Of a stretch of 64,000 nt of DNA, positions 25,003 to 33,214 are shown piece after piece; the stretch's first letter is position 1, and each line of letters begins with the position of its first letter. The notes beneath the pieces are model-generated. The model saw only the letters and a program-made list of their open reading frames with translations. It was not told where the DNA came from and did not search any database. The position numbers and the translations under genes were made by a program. Origin of the DNA: Neobacillus rhizosphaerae (lineage in GTDB: Bacteria > Bacillota > Bacilli > Bacillales > Cytobacillaceae); contig NZ_CALBWS010000002.1 of NCBI RefSeq assembly GCF_937468385.1, forward strand, positions 1 through 64,000, read 5' to 3'.

Positions 25003-25782
25003 TTACTGAATTGCAGCAGTCGTTCCTCCATCAACCACCAAGACATGACCAAATACATAATCAGATGCAGCTGAGGCTAAAAATAGCGCCGGTCCTTTCA
25101 TATCGTTGTCCGAACCGAAACGTCCCGCCGGTGTTCGCTCAAGAATTTTTTCACCGGAATAGTCCAAAATCGCTTTCGCCATTTTTGTTGGGAAAAATCC
25201 TGGGGCAATTGCATTCACATGGACATTATGTGGAGCTAGTTTTACAGCTAGGTCCTTTGTCAGCGTTATAACAGCCCCCTTACTTACAGCATAGCCAATT
25301 GCATCCATAATGAACGGATCCTGACCACCCATACCAGCGATAGAGGCAATATTAATGATTTTTCCTGACCGTTGTTCGACCATAATTTTCCCAACCGCTT
25401 GAGAAAATAAGAACACTGCCTTCAGATTGATATCCATCACTTTATCCCATTTATCAACAGGCATCTCTAATGCAGGTGCCCCCCAGCTTGTACCGCTATT
25501 ATTGACAAGAATGTCGATGCTACCAAACTCCTTAACGGTATCGTCGACAACATGCTGAATGTCGTCCGGATTAGAAACATCACATTTAAAAGCAATTGAT
25601 CTCACACCATGTGCCTTAAGGGCATCACTAAATTGCTGACAAGCATCTAAATTTCTTGAGCAAACCACTATATTAGCTCCTGCTTCCGCATAAGCTACAG
25701 CAATTTGCTGCCCTAAACCTCTTCCACCACCAGTTACAATGGCCGTTTTCCCTTTCAAGCTAAACAATTCTTGAATCTTCAT
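25003..25782 (-). CDS. SDR-family reductase, PhaB-like
   Basis: 259 residues of the short-chain dehydrogenase/reductase family: nucleotide site TGGGRGLG (about 17-24), NNSG near residue 93, catalytic Ser in IASIAG and Tyr-x3-Lys in GYAVSKG. The first gene of the pha operon, so acetoacetyl-CoA reduction to supply hydroxybutyryl-CoA is plausible. The sequence also resembles gluconate 5-dehydrogenase-type SDRs, so the substrate is not certain. AGGAGGG precedes the ATG. Confidence 0.8.
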   Translation of the reverse strand: MKIQELFSLKGKTAIVTGGGRGLGQQIAVAYAEAGANIVVCSRNLDACQQFSDALKAHGVRSIAFKCDVSNPDDIQHVVDDTVKEFGSIDILVNNSGTSWGAPALEMPVDKWDKVMDINLKAVFLFSQAVGKIMVEQRSGKIINIASIAGMGGQDPFIMDAIGYAVSKGAVITLTKDLAVKLAPHNVHVNAIAPGFFPTKMAKAILDYSGEKILERTPAGRFGSDNDMKGPALFLASAASDYVFGHVLVVDGGTTAAIQ

Positions 25783-25849
25783 CCTTAATCCCTCCTTATT
25801 ATCTACAATGCTTTTATTCTTAATTTTTCTTGATCTCTTAATAATCTTC

Positions 25850-26145
25850 TAAGTTTATCGAAGAAATCATCAAAATAATGATCAACTTCTGCAAAATCCA
25901 TCTGCTCGCCGCCATAGCTGACAACGATTATCTTCATTAATGAAGTATTCGTCTGTATCGTTTTTAGTCTTGAATATAGATAGGAAGAACCATCAAATAT
26001 TTGGAGATTGTATCCTTGAAAAGATACTTTTTACTCTTTTATACAAACATTGGATTAATCTAAAAAGCAGTTCCACCAAAACGAACAGTCGCGAATATGG
26101 TGAAAATGTAATGTGGGGAATTTGGAAGCATATCTAAGAAGCGGT
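25850..26145 (-). pseudogene. Decayed fragment of an acyl-CoA ligase gene
   Basis: The DNA here aligns with the inside of the intact ligase gene at 28565-30199. For example, GTGAAAATGTAATGTGGGG near 26099 matches GTGAAAATATAATGCGGAG near 29930, and the flanks also match for about 90 bases. The ATCATCAAAATAATGATCA stretch near 25868 corresponds to 29690-29710. Only about 100 codons remain, with stops and frameshifts. The rest of 25783-26468 has no recognisable gene. Confidence 0.75.
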
Positions 26146-26468
26146 CATCTAGATTGTTCATTAGAATACTAATATAATTATGATTATTGTAGTAAAGTAT
26201 GGTTTTGTAAACATTTCATTCTCGACACAATTCCACAATTTTCCTTAATTTTTATGGAATTGAAAATTTCATTTCCTTTTTAATCCCCTATTTAAAAACA
26301 ATTATTTCGTATTACTATTATTAAAACCGAAGGAAAATAGCGAACTTTGTCGGAATATTTATTAATCCAAACAAAACCTTAACAGCGACAATGTCAAATC
26401 TATCCTCTTCTCATCATAGCCCCATCCAAAAAAGGTATTTTCCTATAAGACTTTTCCTCTTATTAATA

Positions 26469-26518
26469 GGGTGTCAGGCACCACGAAAACACATTTGTGT
26501 TTCTAGGGTGGACACTTA
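26469..26518. repeat. Dispersed palindromic repeat, extended copy C
   Basis: GGTGTCAGGCACC (26470-26482), then ACGAAAACACATTTGT and a second dyad ending GGGTGGACACTT. Core and spacer match copy B, and the end matches copy A. Confidence 0.8.
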
Positions 26519-26621
26519 GGAGAAATTGGGACTACTTTATTGTTTTGAATTTTGTAAATATTCACACTTTACAAATAGTGGCAATCCCATTTATTATATA
26601 TAGCAATAGGAGGGATCAAAT

Positions 26622-27401
26622 TTGGGAAAAGAATCTACTCGGTACTCTGGAATTCCTTTTTTACGTTTTGGTTCTGGTGAACCCTTAGTTTTTATTCATG
26701 GGCTTGGAGAAGTGAAAGAGGGATGGAACAACCAATTTGAATTTGCAGATCAGTATGATTTGATTATTCCCGATTTACGGGGACATGGTGAGCATATTAC
26801 CAATGAGAAGATAACCATACCAAACTTCGCCCATGATGTTATTAATTTATTAAAGAATCTCAATATTGAGAGCGCTCACATTTGTGGTTTATCTATGGGT
26901 GGGATGGTAGCTCAAGAAATCTATCGTCAAGCTCCAAAAATGTGCCGTTCCTTAATGCTCGTAAGTACTTTTCATTTTGTTCCTAAACATTTGGCTAATC
27001 TTTTATTAACCTATCGAAAAGCACGTTCACTATCCAATCATCCACGTATTTCAAAACACACCGCTGCCCGCATATCCTTAAATTCTTGGAATAAAAAAAC
27101 TTCTGAGGAATTCCTTAATTTTTACAAGCCTAATCACGATATCTTTCTAAAATCAGTAAAAGCATGTCTTCAAGTAAATAATCTAAAATTATTGCCTAAA
27201 ATAAAAGTTCCTACATTAATCATTGGCGGTCAATATGATTCAGTTATCCCTGTTTGGATACAATTATTAATGCATAAAAGCATTCGACACTCGGAGTTTG
27301 TCATTTTCAGAAATTCTGGCCATATTACCAAGTTAGAAGCAAAAGAAGCGTTTAACAGAGTCCTTCGCAACTTTTTGAGAAAACATACAAATGTAGGCTA
27401 G
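26622..27401 (+). CDS. Alpha/beta hydrolase, copy 2 beside the PHA genes
   Basis: 259 residues, a close paralogue of the product of 21736-22515, with the same GLSMGG elbow, GGQYDSVIP Asp loop and RNSGHITKLE His loop. Both start with TTG; here AGGAGGG lies 8 nt before it. Most differences fall in the cap region (about 125-185), where substrate choice is usually set. A role in PHA or acyl-CoA metabolism is inferred from location only. Confidence 0.8.
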   Translation: MGKESTRYSGIPFLRFGSGEPLVFIHGLGEVKEGWNNQFEFADQYDLIIPDLRGHGEHITNEKITIPNFAHDVINLLKNLNIESAHICGLSMGGMVAQEIYRQAPKMCRSLMLVSTFHFVPKHLANLLLTYRKARSLSNHPRISKHTAARISLNSWNKKTSEEFLNFYKPNHDIFLKSVKACLQVNNLKLLPKIKVPTLIIGGQYDSVIPVWIQLLMHKSIRHSEFVIFRNSGHITKLEAKEAFNRVLRNFLRKHTNVG

Positions 27402-27496
27402 GGGGAATTAGTTCCATTCCATCCCCTCCTTTGTTCTTAACCGGGACAATATATCATATTATTTACCGTTAACAAGTCAATGAGGAGATGTAAAAT

Positions 27497-28300
27497 ATGC
27501 CGATAACCAATGCTAATGGAATTGATCTTTATTATGAAGTTCACGGTGAAGGTGATCCCTTACTATTAATTATGGGATTGTCACTCCATTCAAAGTCATG
27601 GTTCAGAACTCTCCCTGCCCTTCGTGAACACTACAAAGTAATTATTTTTGATAACCGTGGAGTAGGTCATAGCGGCAAACCCAACACCCCGTATTCCATC
27701 GAGCTCATGGCGGAGGATACACGGGCTATCCTGGATGCAGCTGGAGTTGAATCAGCCCATATATATGGTATTTCTATGGGCGGCATGATTGCCCAAAGGC
27801 TGGCTCTTACCTACCCTGAAAGAGTCCGTTCCCTTGTCCTCGGTTGTACAACCTCCGGCGGAGCCAATCATGTACAACCTGGGGCAGATGTCTCGTTACT
27901 CATGCTCTCAAGAGCATCTTCCACCGCATCGCCGGAAGAAATGGCTTGGGTCACTGCTCCCATCCTTTACAGTCAATCTTTTATTGAAAATCATCGTGAA
28001 TTAGTTGCAGAAGATATCCAAAAACGAATTGAGCTACCTGTTCAGCAATACGCATACATGCTCCAGCTACAAGCCTGCCTCGCACATGATACCTATAATG
28101 AAATTGACCAGATAAAAGTCCCGACCCTAGTCATTCATGGTGATGAAGATAAACTTGTACCTTATGAAAATGGGGTGACTTTAGCAGAGAAAATACCGAA
28201 CGCTGAATTTTTGACCATTCAAGGTGCCGGCCACATCTATGTTACAGAAGCAAATGATTTCGTGAATAGTAGTATACTACATTTTTTAAAAAACCAATAA
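27497..28300 (+). CDS. Alpha/beta hydrolase, third in the PHA region
   Basis: 267 residues: oxyanion loop LIMGLSLHSKSW, nucleophile elbow GISMGG (about 93-98), Asp in IHGDEDKLVP, His in QGAGHIYVTE. It is only distantly similar to the two neighbouring paralogues and resembles the large family of 3-oxoadipate-enol-lactonase-like hydrolases. GAGGAGATG precedes the ATG. No catechol pathway genes are nearby, so the substrate is open. Confidence 0.82.
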   Translation: MPITNANGIDLYYEVHGEGDPLLLIMGLSLHSKSWFRTLPALREHYKVIIFDNRGVGHSGKPNTPYSIELMAEDTRAILDAAGVESAHIYGISMGGMIAQRLALTYPERVRSLVLGCTTSGGANHVQPGADVSLLMLSRASSTASPEEMAWVTAPILYSQSFIENHRELVAEDIQKRIELPVQQYAYMLQLQACLAHDTYNEIDQIKVPTLVIHGDEDKLVPYENGVTLAEKIPNAEFLTIQGAGHIYVTEANDFVNSSILHFLKNQ

Positions 28301-28377
28301 TTTCAAAAAAAACTATCATGAGCCTCAACTCCCAACCCTACAATGGAAATAAATTTAGAGAACAAGTCGTAGTCCCT

Positions 28378-28490
28378 AATAAAGGCGGTGAGAGCAGAAC
28401 TAGACTTCACATCTTTCGTCTAGTGAAATGGGTATTTCACTTTAACTGGTTAAAGTGATTCATTTTTGCGGTGCTCCGCCCCTTTTCCAC
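28378..28490. repeat. Structured dispersed element, copy 1
   Basis: A roughly 110-nt stretch related to 58772-58883. Both start AAGGC[AG]GTG..GAGC, contain CTTCGTCTA or TTTCGTCTA and internal hairpins (here CTAGAC/GTCTAG and CACTTTAA/TTAAAGTG), and end ATTTTTGCGG[TA]GCTCC[GA]CCCC. The ends can pair with each other. Strand and function are unknown; it could be a small RNA or a miniature mobile repeat. Confidence 0.5.
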
Positions 28491-28492
28491 AG

Positions 28493-28530
28493 AAAATGCC
28501 CAGTCATAAAAATTGATTGGGCATTTTTCA
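28493..28530 (-). terminator. Terminator behind the acyl-CoA ligase
   Basis: AAAATGCCCA (28493-28502) pairs with TGGGCATTTT (28518-28527), with T-rich flanks on both strands. It lies 35 nt beyond the stop of the minus-strand ligase. Confidence 0.75.
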
Positions 28531-28564
28531 TTATCAAAAGTAGGTCTATTGAATTCATTCTCTA

Positions 28565-30199
28565 TTAAGCTTTTACCTTCGCTAACTCTTCATCGCGCAA
28601 TACTCTTCTAAGTAATTTTCCAACAGAAGATTTAGGCAGATCAGCAAGAATTTCAACCACTTTTGGAGCCTTATAGGGTGAAAGGTTATTGTTGGCAAAT
28701 TGAATAATTTCATCAACTGAAAGGGAATATCCCTCCTTCAGCTTAATAAATGCCTTAACAGTTTCGCCGCGGTACTCATCAGGTACACCAATAACAAGTG
28801 CCTCTTCGACCCCTTCAAGTTGATAGAGAACTTCCTCTATTTCACGTGGATAAACATTATACCCACTCGCAATAATCATATCCTTTTTACGATCAAGGAT
28901 ATAAAAATAGCCGTCTTCATCCATTTTTGCAATATCACCCGTTAACAACCAGCCATCCTTCAAAACCTCTTCTGTGTCTTTCGGACGGTTCCAATATCCT
29001 TTCATCACCTGAGGACCTTTAACAAGTAACTCTCCTGCTTCGCCAACAGGAACATCCTCAAATCCATCCTCCGTTTGGCGGACAATTCTTACGACTGTAC
29101 TTTGAACAGGAATTCCAATACTTCCATATCTCCTTGGAACGAACGGAGGGTTGAACGCTATGGTTGGAGCCGCCTCTGATAGGCCATAACCATCAAATAG
29201 CGTTGCTCCCGTAATTTTTTCAAATGTTTTCACCTGTTCTACAGGTAATGGTGCACCACCGCTTCCGACGTAATACACATCATCAAATCCGCATTCTTCT
29301 AACCCTGGCTGGCTATTCAACGCGAAATACATTGTTGGAACTGCCGCCATTAGGAACGGCTTTTCACGCTTAACAAGTTCCATTACTTCCTTTACATCAA
29401 ACCTCGGTAAAACGATCTGGTTTGCCCCTTCCCTAAGTCCACAAAGAGCCACACTCGAGAGCCCGTAAACATGAAACATTGGCAATACAGTAATCATTTT
29501 AAAGGATTCTGGAATATAAGTACGTGTATTAAAAAGAAAATTACATATTTGATTGAAATTTGCTAATAGATTGTTATGGGTAAGCATAACCCCTTTAGGT
29601 GCACCAGTCGTTCCCCCGGTATATTGGAGGACTGCCACATCTTCATAGGGATTGATCTCGACCTCAGGCATATTTACCACTTGCTGCAAAAATTCATCAA
29701 AATATTGATCATCTTCAGCCAGATTAATTCTTTCCCTTCCTAAACTAACCACTATGACCTTTTTTAACGATGTATATGGCTGTACCTTTTTAACTTTTGG
29801 ATAGAGAGTGTCAAGAACGACCATATATTCTGCACCAGAATCCTGTAAAACGTGTTCGATTTCTTTTTCTACATACATTGGATTCACTTGAACAGCAATT
29901 CCTCCTAAACGAAAAGCAGCGAATAGGGTGAAAATATAATGCGGAGTATTTGGAAGCATAATTGCCAACCGGTCACCTTTAAGAAATCCAGCGTTATGTA
30001 ATGCAGAAGCCAGTTGATCTGTATTCACTTTTGTATTTGTGTAGCTCCAGACCCTGCCAAAAAATGTGAATGCAGGTTTGTCGGTAAAACGATTCACTGC
30101 ACTCTCTAAAAAATTATAAAGTGACCGGTGTTCCACACTTACATATTCCTCAACCCTTGGATCATACCATTTTAACCACGGCTTTTGCTGATAAACCAT
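28565..30199 (-). CDS. Long-chain fatty acid--CoA ligase (AMP-binding)
   Basis: About 544 residues of the adenylate-forming family. The P-loop-like motif YTGGTTGAPKGVMLTH, the A5 motif DGYGLSEAAP, the A7 motif LLTGDIAKMDEDGYF and the C-terminal catalytic Lys in PKSSVGKLLRR are present. It activates fatty acids as acyl-AMP and then acyl-CoA. The ATG at 30199 is preferred over that at 30217 because AGGAGGG lies between them. It may feed acyl-CoA into beta-oxidation and PHA synthesis. A broken second copy lies at 25850-26145. Confidence 0.88.
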   Translation of the reverse strand: MVYQQKPWLKWYDPRVEEYVSVEHRSLYNFLESAVNRFTDKPAFTFFGRVWSYTNTKVNTDQLASALHNAGFLKGDRLAIMLPNTPHYIFTLFAAFRLGGIAVQVNPMYVEKEIEHVLQDSGAEYMVVLDTLYPKVKKVQPYTSLKKVIVVSLGRERINLAEDDQYFDEFLQQVVNMPEVEINPYEDVAVLQYTGGTTGAPKGVMLTHNNLLANFNQICNFLFNTRTYIPESFKMITVLPMFHVYGLSSVALCGLREGANQIVLPRFDVKEVMELVKREKPFLMAAVPTMYFALNSQPGLEECGFDDVYYVGSGGAPLPVEQVKTFEKITGATLFDGYGLSEAAPTIAFNPPFVPRRYGSIGIPVQSTVVRIVRQTEDGFEDVPVGEAGELLVKGPQVMKGYWNRPKDTEEVLKDGWLLTGDIAKMDEDGYFYILDRKKDMIIASGYNVYPREIEEVLYQLEGVEEALVIGVPDEYRGETVKAFIKLKEGYSLSVDEIIQFANNNLSPYKAPKVVEILADLPKSSVGKLLRRVLRDEELAKVKA

Positions 30200-30467
30200 A
30201 AACCCATCCCTCCTCATACTTTAATACAATTTAAATTATTGTAAGGGATAGAAATTTTGTAAACGTGCTAATATCGACACCTTTCCTCAAAAAAACAGTG
30301 ATTTTTTAATAGAAAAGTAAGGTTCGCTCCATTTATTCATCTCTTAAATAGCTCAACCTAGAAAGAGGTCGAATTATGTCAGGATGCACTCGGATGTTCA
30401 CAAAAACTTAACAGAATATTATGAAGTTTTTTTGACAAACAAAGTCAAAACTCAATTTTTGTAAAAT
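30200..30467. other. Intergenic region upstream of the ligase
   Basis: AT-rich, with no gene or strong repeat seen. It should contain the ligase promoter, but no clear regulator box could be picked out. Confidence 0.4.
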
Positions 30468-30508
30468 AAAAAAGAACCTTGTATAACCGTGTTAACTTAG
30501 GTTCTTTG
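30468..30508 (-). terminator. Terminator of the YitT-type gene
   Basis: AAAGAACCT pairs with AGGTTCTTT around a 19-nt loop. The minus strand reads into TTTTTTATTTTA. It sits 11 nt behind the stop. Confidence 0.75.
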
Positions 30509-30518
30509 GAGGCAATAT

Positions 30519-31145
30519 TTAGTGGACTTTAATGGAGAAATCAATCGTTTTATAGGCTACGAAAAAAGTTGCTAAGGAGTAGATGGCCTCATTTAAACCA
30601 AAAATGAAAATGGAGCACCCAAAAATAAAGATATTAAATAATAGAACATATTGTCCAATGGAGAATGGTGACCGTTTACTAAACAAGATGGCTAAAACCT
30701 CGGTCCCATCTAAGCATCCCCCAAACCGAATGGTAATTCCAACCCCCAATCCTAAAATGATACCACCGAGGAGAATGACTAATAAAGGATTATTAGTTAA
30801 AACAGGAAACGGCTCAAGTAAATAGGTTTCCCATGATAAGATGAGAATGGCAAAAAGGCTAAGCAATAGAAACCTTGTTCCTAAGTATGAATAGGCGATG
30901 ATGAAAAAAGGGGTATTCAGTAGTAATAAAAACAAGCCTACTTCCTGACGAGTAATATGAGAAAGAATAATGCTTATCCCGATAATGCCCCCGTCTATTA
31001 CAAAATTTTTCATTAAAAATAATTGTAATGATATTGCAACAAGGGATGCTCCACAAAAAATGAAAAATCCTCTTTTATATAAAGACATACTTACAGATCT
31101 ATTATTGTCAATGTAGGAACCTACCCTTGTCCTAGTCCTATACAT
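30519..31145 (-). CDS. YitT-family membrane protein lacking the C-terminal domain
   Basis: 208 residues with five to six helices and the YitT landmarks NFVIDGGIIGISIILS, TPFFIIAYSYLG and GGCLDGTEVLAILFS. Typical YitT proteins are about 280 residues long and end in a soluble DUF2179 domain. Here the frame stops after the last helix (YKTIDFSIKVH), followed at once by a terminator. GGGGAGC precedes the ATG. Function of the family is unknown. Confidence 0.8.
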   Translation of the reverse strand: MYRTRTRVGSYIDNNRSVSMSLYKRGFFIFCGASLVAISLQLFLMKNFVIDGGIIGISIILSHITRQEVGLFLLLLNTPFFIIAYSYLGTRFLLLSLFAILILSWETYLLEPFPVLTNNPLLVILLGGIILGLGVGITIRFGGCLDGTEVLAILFSKRSPFSIGQYVLLFNIFIFGCSIFIFGLNEAIYSLATFFVAYKTIDFSIKVH

Positions 31146-31238
31146 ATTGCTCCCCTTTTATTTAATTTACCTCTCCTCTGCACGATTAAATATATTCCTA
31201 CCTTAAAGAAAAAATACTTGATAGCACTTATAAAAAAA

Positions 31239-31279
31239 AAGCCCCCAAGGTAGCAAAGCTTCAAATTGCTACAGGGGGA
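31239..31279 (-). terminator. Terminator of the UbiB-type kinase gene
   Basis: On the minus strand CCCCC-TGTAGCAA pairs with TTGCTACC-TTGGGGG, followed by a run of nine T residues. Confidence 0.85.
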
Positions 31280-31310
31280 TATTACTTGGTATCAAACACC
31301 TTCAGTTTTT

Positions 31311-32993
31311 TCAAAATCTTCCTGATTTAAAGATGGCTAATAAGAGCCAGAGAAACATTGCAGTTGCAATACTAAAACCAATTTCAACGGCTGGAATTTT
31401 TGATAACAGCACTGACGTTTGACCGGATAAGGAAGCACCAATGATGATCCCTACTAAAATAATGCTGAAGGAAAGTAAGACAATACTAAAAGATAACCGG
31501 TTACTGATTCTATTTAATTTTTTTTCCAACAAATCGATTTCCGAAGTAGTAAGTTCAATTTTCATCCTTCCTTTTTTCATAATCGCGGTAATTTCTTTTA
31601 CTGTTTTCGGTAACTCATTTAGAATTTCACTATATTCATTAACTTGACCCCATACCTTTTCTGCCACATTTTTTGGGTGAAGGCGCTCTTTAACCAATTG
31701 CCTGCCAAAGGGTTCAGCAATTTTGATAATACTTAAATCTGGGTCAAGGTTCTCTACCACACCCTCAATCGTCAGAAGTGTTTTTCCTAAGATGGTTAAA
31801 TCCGTTGGAAGCTGAATCTGGTGCCGAAAAGCAACTGAAAACAAATCATTAACAGCCTTACCAATACTCATATCACTAAATGGAACATTACTATATTTTT
31901 CCCTGAGGTGATCGACATCCACTCTTAGCCGTTCATGATTGACGGTGTCAGGCACCAATCCCATCCGGATAATCGCTCGGATTACTTCATCCGTACTTTC
32001 ATTCATCATTGCAATGACAAAAGAAGCAACATGATTTCTCATTTCTGCACTTAACCGGCCGACAATCCCAAAATCCATGAAAGCAATCACTTCCCCAGGC
32101 AATGCAAGTATATTACCAGGATGAGGATCCCCATGGAATAAGCCGTCTATCAATATTTGCTGAAAGATAGCGTTAACAACCGTTTCGCCAAGGATTTTAC
32201 TGTCATATCCTGCTTGATGAAGCTTTTCTTCCTCATTTAATTTAATACCTTCAATATACTCCATAGTTAGTACCTTAGATGTCGTATATTCCCAATAAAT
32301 TCTTGGAATTAAGACCTTCGAGTTATTTTTAAACTGATTGGCAATCTTTTCAGAGTTTCGTCCCTCCGTCTCATAATCTAATTCCAGCCTTAAAGACCTC
32401 GCTAATTCTTCGACAACGTCACGGACCTGATATCTCCTCGCCCAGTCTAATCGGGCTTCCGCAAGCCTCGCTAGATCCTGAAGAATTTCTAAATCCGTTT
32501 CAATTATATTTTTAATATTGGGACGTTGAATTTTCACGGCAACTTGTTCACCTGTTAATAAAACAGCGTAGTGCACCTGACCAATCGATGCAGCAGCGAT
32601 TGGCGTTTCACGAAATTCAGCAAATGTATTTTCCAGTGAATCAGCAAGTTCTTCTTCGATAATTCTTTTAACTTCATCAAAGGGAAATAATGAAACTTGA
32701 TCCTGAAGTTTTCCTAGCTCGTGTATGATGTCAGCAGGAATGATGTCAGGCCTTGTACTGGCAATCTGACCAATTTTTACAAAGGTTGGGCCGAGCTCCT
32801 CCAAAAACAGCCTAAGTCGCTCACCTGTCGTTCTGCTGTTCCCTGTCTTATTTCCCTCAACAAATATCCTTTTTGGTACAGATAAAAGGTCAAAAAGCCC
32901 CAATTCTTTCATGACATAACCAAATCCCTGACGGGTAAAGGCATATACAATATCCCTGGAGCGCTGCAGATGGCGAAATTTCTTCTTAATCAT
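31311..32993 (-). CDS. ABC1/UbiB (AarF-like) kinase family protein
   Basis: About 560 residues. An N-terminal ABC1 region has the KxGQ motif (FVKIGQIASTRPDIIP). The kinase-like core has VAVKIQRP (Lys), HGDPHPGNIL (catalytic Asp region) and MDFGIVG (metal-binding DFG). Two C-terminal membrane helices (about 495-555) follow. Relatives act in isoprenoid quinone metabolism or lipid homeostasis as atypical ATPases. The ATG at 32993 follows TAGGTG. The palindrome GGTGTCAGGCACC lies inside the coding sequence at 31944-31956, encoding part of GLVPDT. Confidence 0.85.
   Translation of the reverse strand: MIKKKFRHLQRSRDIVYAFTRQGFGYVMKELGLFDLLSVPKRIFVEGNKTGNSRTTGERLRLFLEELGPTFVKIGQIASTRPDIIPADIIHELGKLQDQVSLFPFDEVKRIIEEELADSLENTFAEFRETPIAAASIGQVHYAVLLTGEQVAVKIQRPNIKNIIETDLEILQDLARLAEARLDWARRYQVRDVVEELARSLRLELDYETEGRNSEKIANQFKNNSKVLIPRIYWEYTTSKVLTMEYIEGIKLNEEEKLHQAGYDSKILGETVVNAIFQQILIDGLFHGDPHPGNILALPGEVIAFMDFGIVGRLSAEMRNHVASFVIAMMNESTDEVIRAIIRMGLVPDTVNHERLRVDVDHLREKYSNVPFSDMSIGKAVNDLFSVAFRHQIQLPTDLTILGKTLLTIEGVVENLDPDLSIIKIAEPFGRQLVKERLHPKNVAEKVWGQVNEYSEILNELPKTVKEITAIMKKGRMKIELTTSEIDLLEKKLNRISNRLSFSIVLLSFSIILVGIIIGASLSGQTSVLLSKIPAVEIGFSIATAMFLWLLLAIFKSGRF
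31944..31956. repeat. Palindrome core inside a coding sequence
   Basis: A perfect 13-base copy of GGTGTCAGGCACC within the UbiB-type gene, without the flanking second dyad. It is read in frame without disrupting the protein, so it may be chance or a domesticated insertion. Confidence 0.6.
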
Positions 32994-33131
32994 AATTACC
33001 ACACCTACTTGGAGTTGTTAATCCATTCCTTTTCCTCAACCATCTCACGCTTTTCCTTGATTTTCAAGTTTGTTTGGACGATTTCCCAAAATGTTCGATT
33101 TCTAGTTAAGGGCTAATCATAAAACTGGCAA

Positions 33132-33160
33132 AAGGACGACCCGTTTAACGAATCGTCCTT
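33132..33160 (-). terminator. Hairpin behind trpB
   Basis: AAGGACGA (33132-33139) pairs with TCGTCCTT (33153-33160) with T residues on either side, 55 nt past the trpB stop. A 12/13 copy of the dispersed palindrome lies between them (33194-33206). A short open stretch upstream of the kinase (to about 33105) is too weak to call. Confidence 0.65.
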
Positions 33161-33193
33161 GTTTATGAATATGTTTACATATTATAGATTTTA

Positions 33194-33206
33194 GTGCCTG
33201 ACACCA
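33194..33206. repeat. Palindrome core, one-mismatch copy
   Basis: AGTGCCTGACACC here is the reverse complement of GGTGTCAGGCACT, differing from the GGTGTCAGGCACC core at one base. It sits just behind the trpB stop. Confidence 0.6.
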
Positions 33207-33214
33207 TCGTTCTA

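Noticed and set aside
7796-26518. CRISPR array from repeated GGTGTCAGGCACC
   Set aside because: Copies are kilobases apart, palindromic and without spacer-repeat periodicity; no cas genes are present.
33005-33110. Short open stretch upstream of the UbiB-type gene (LTRNRTFWEIVQTNLKIKEK)
   Set aside because: About 34 codons between stops without start and binding site; it may be a gene remnant but cannot be supported.
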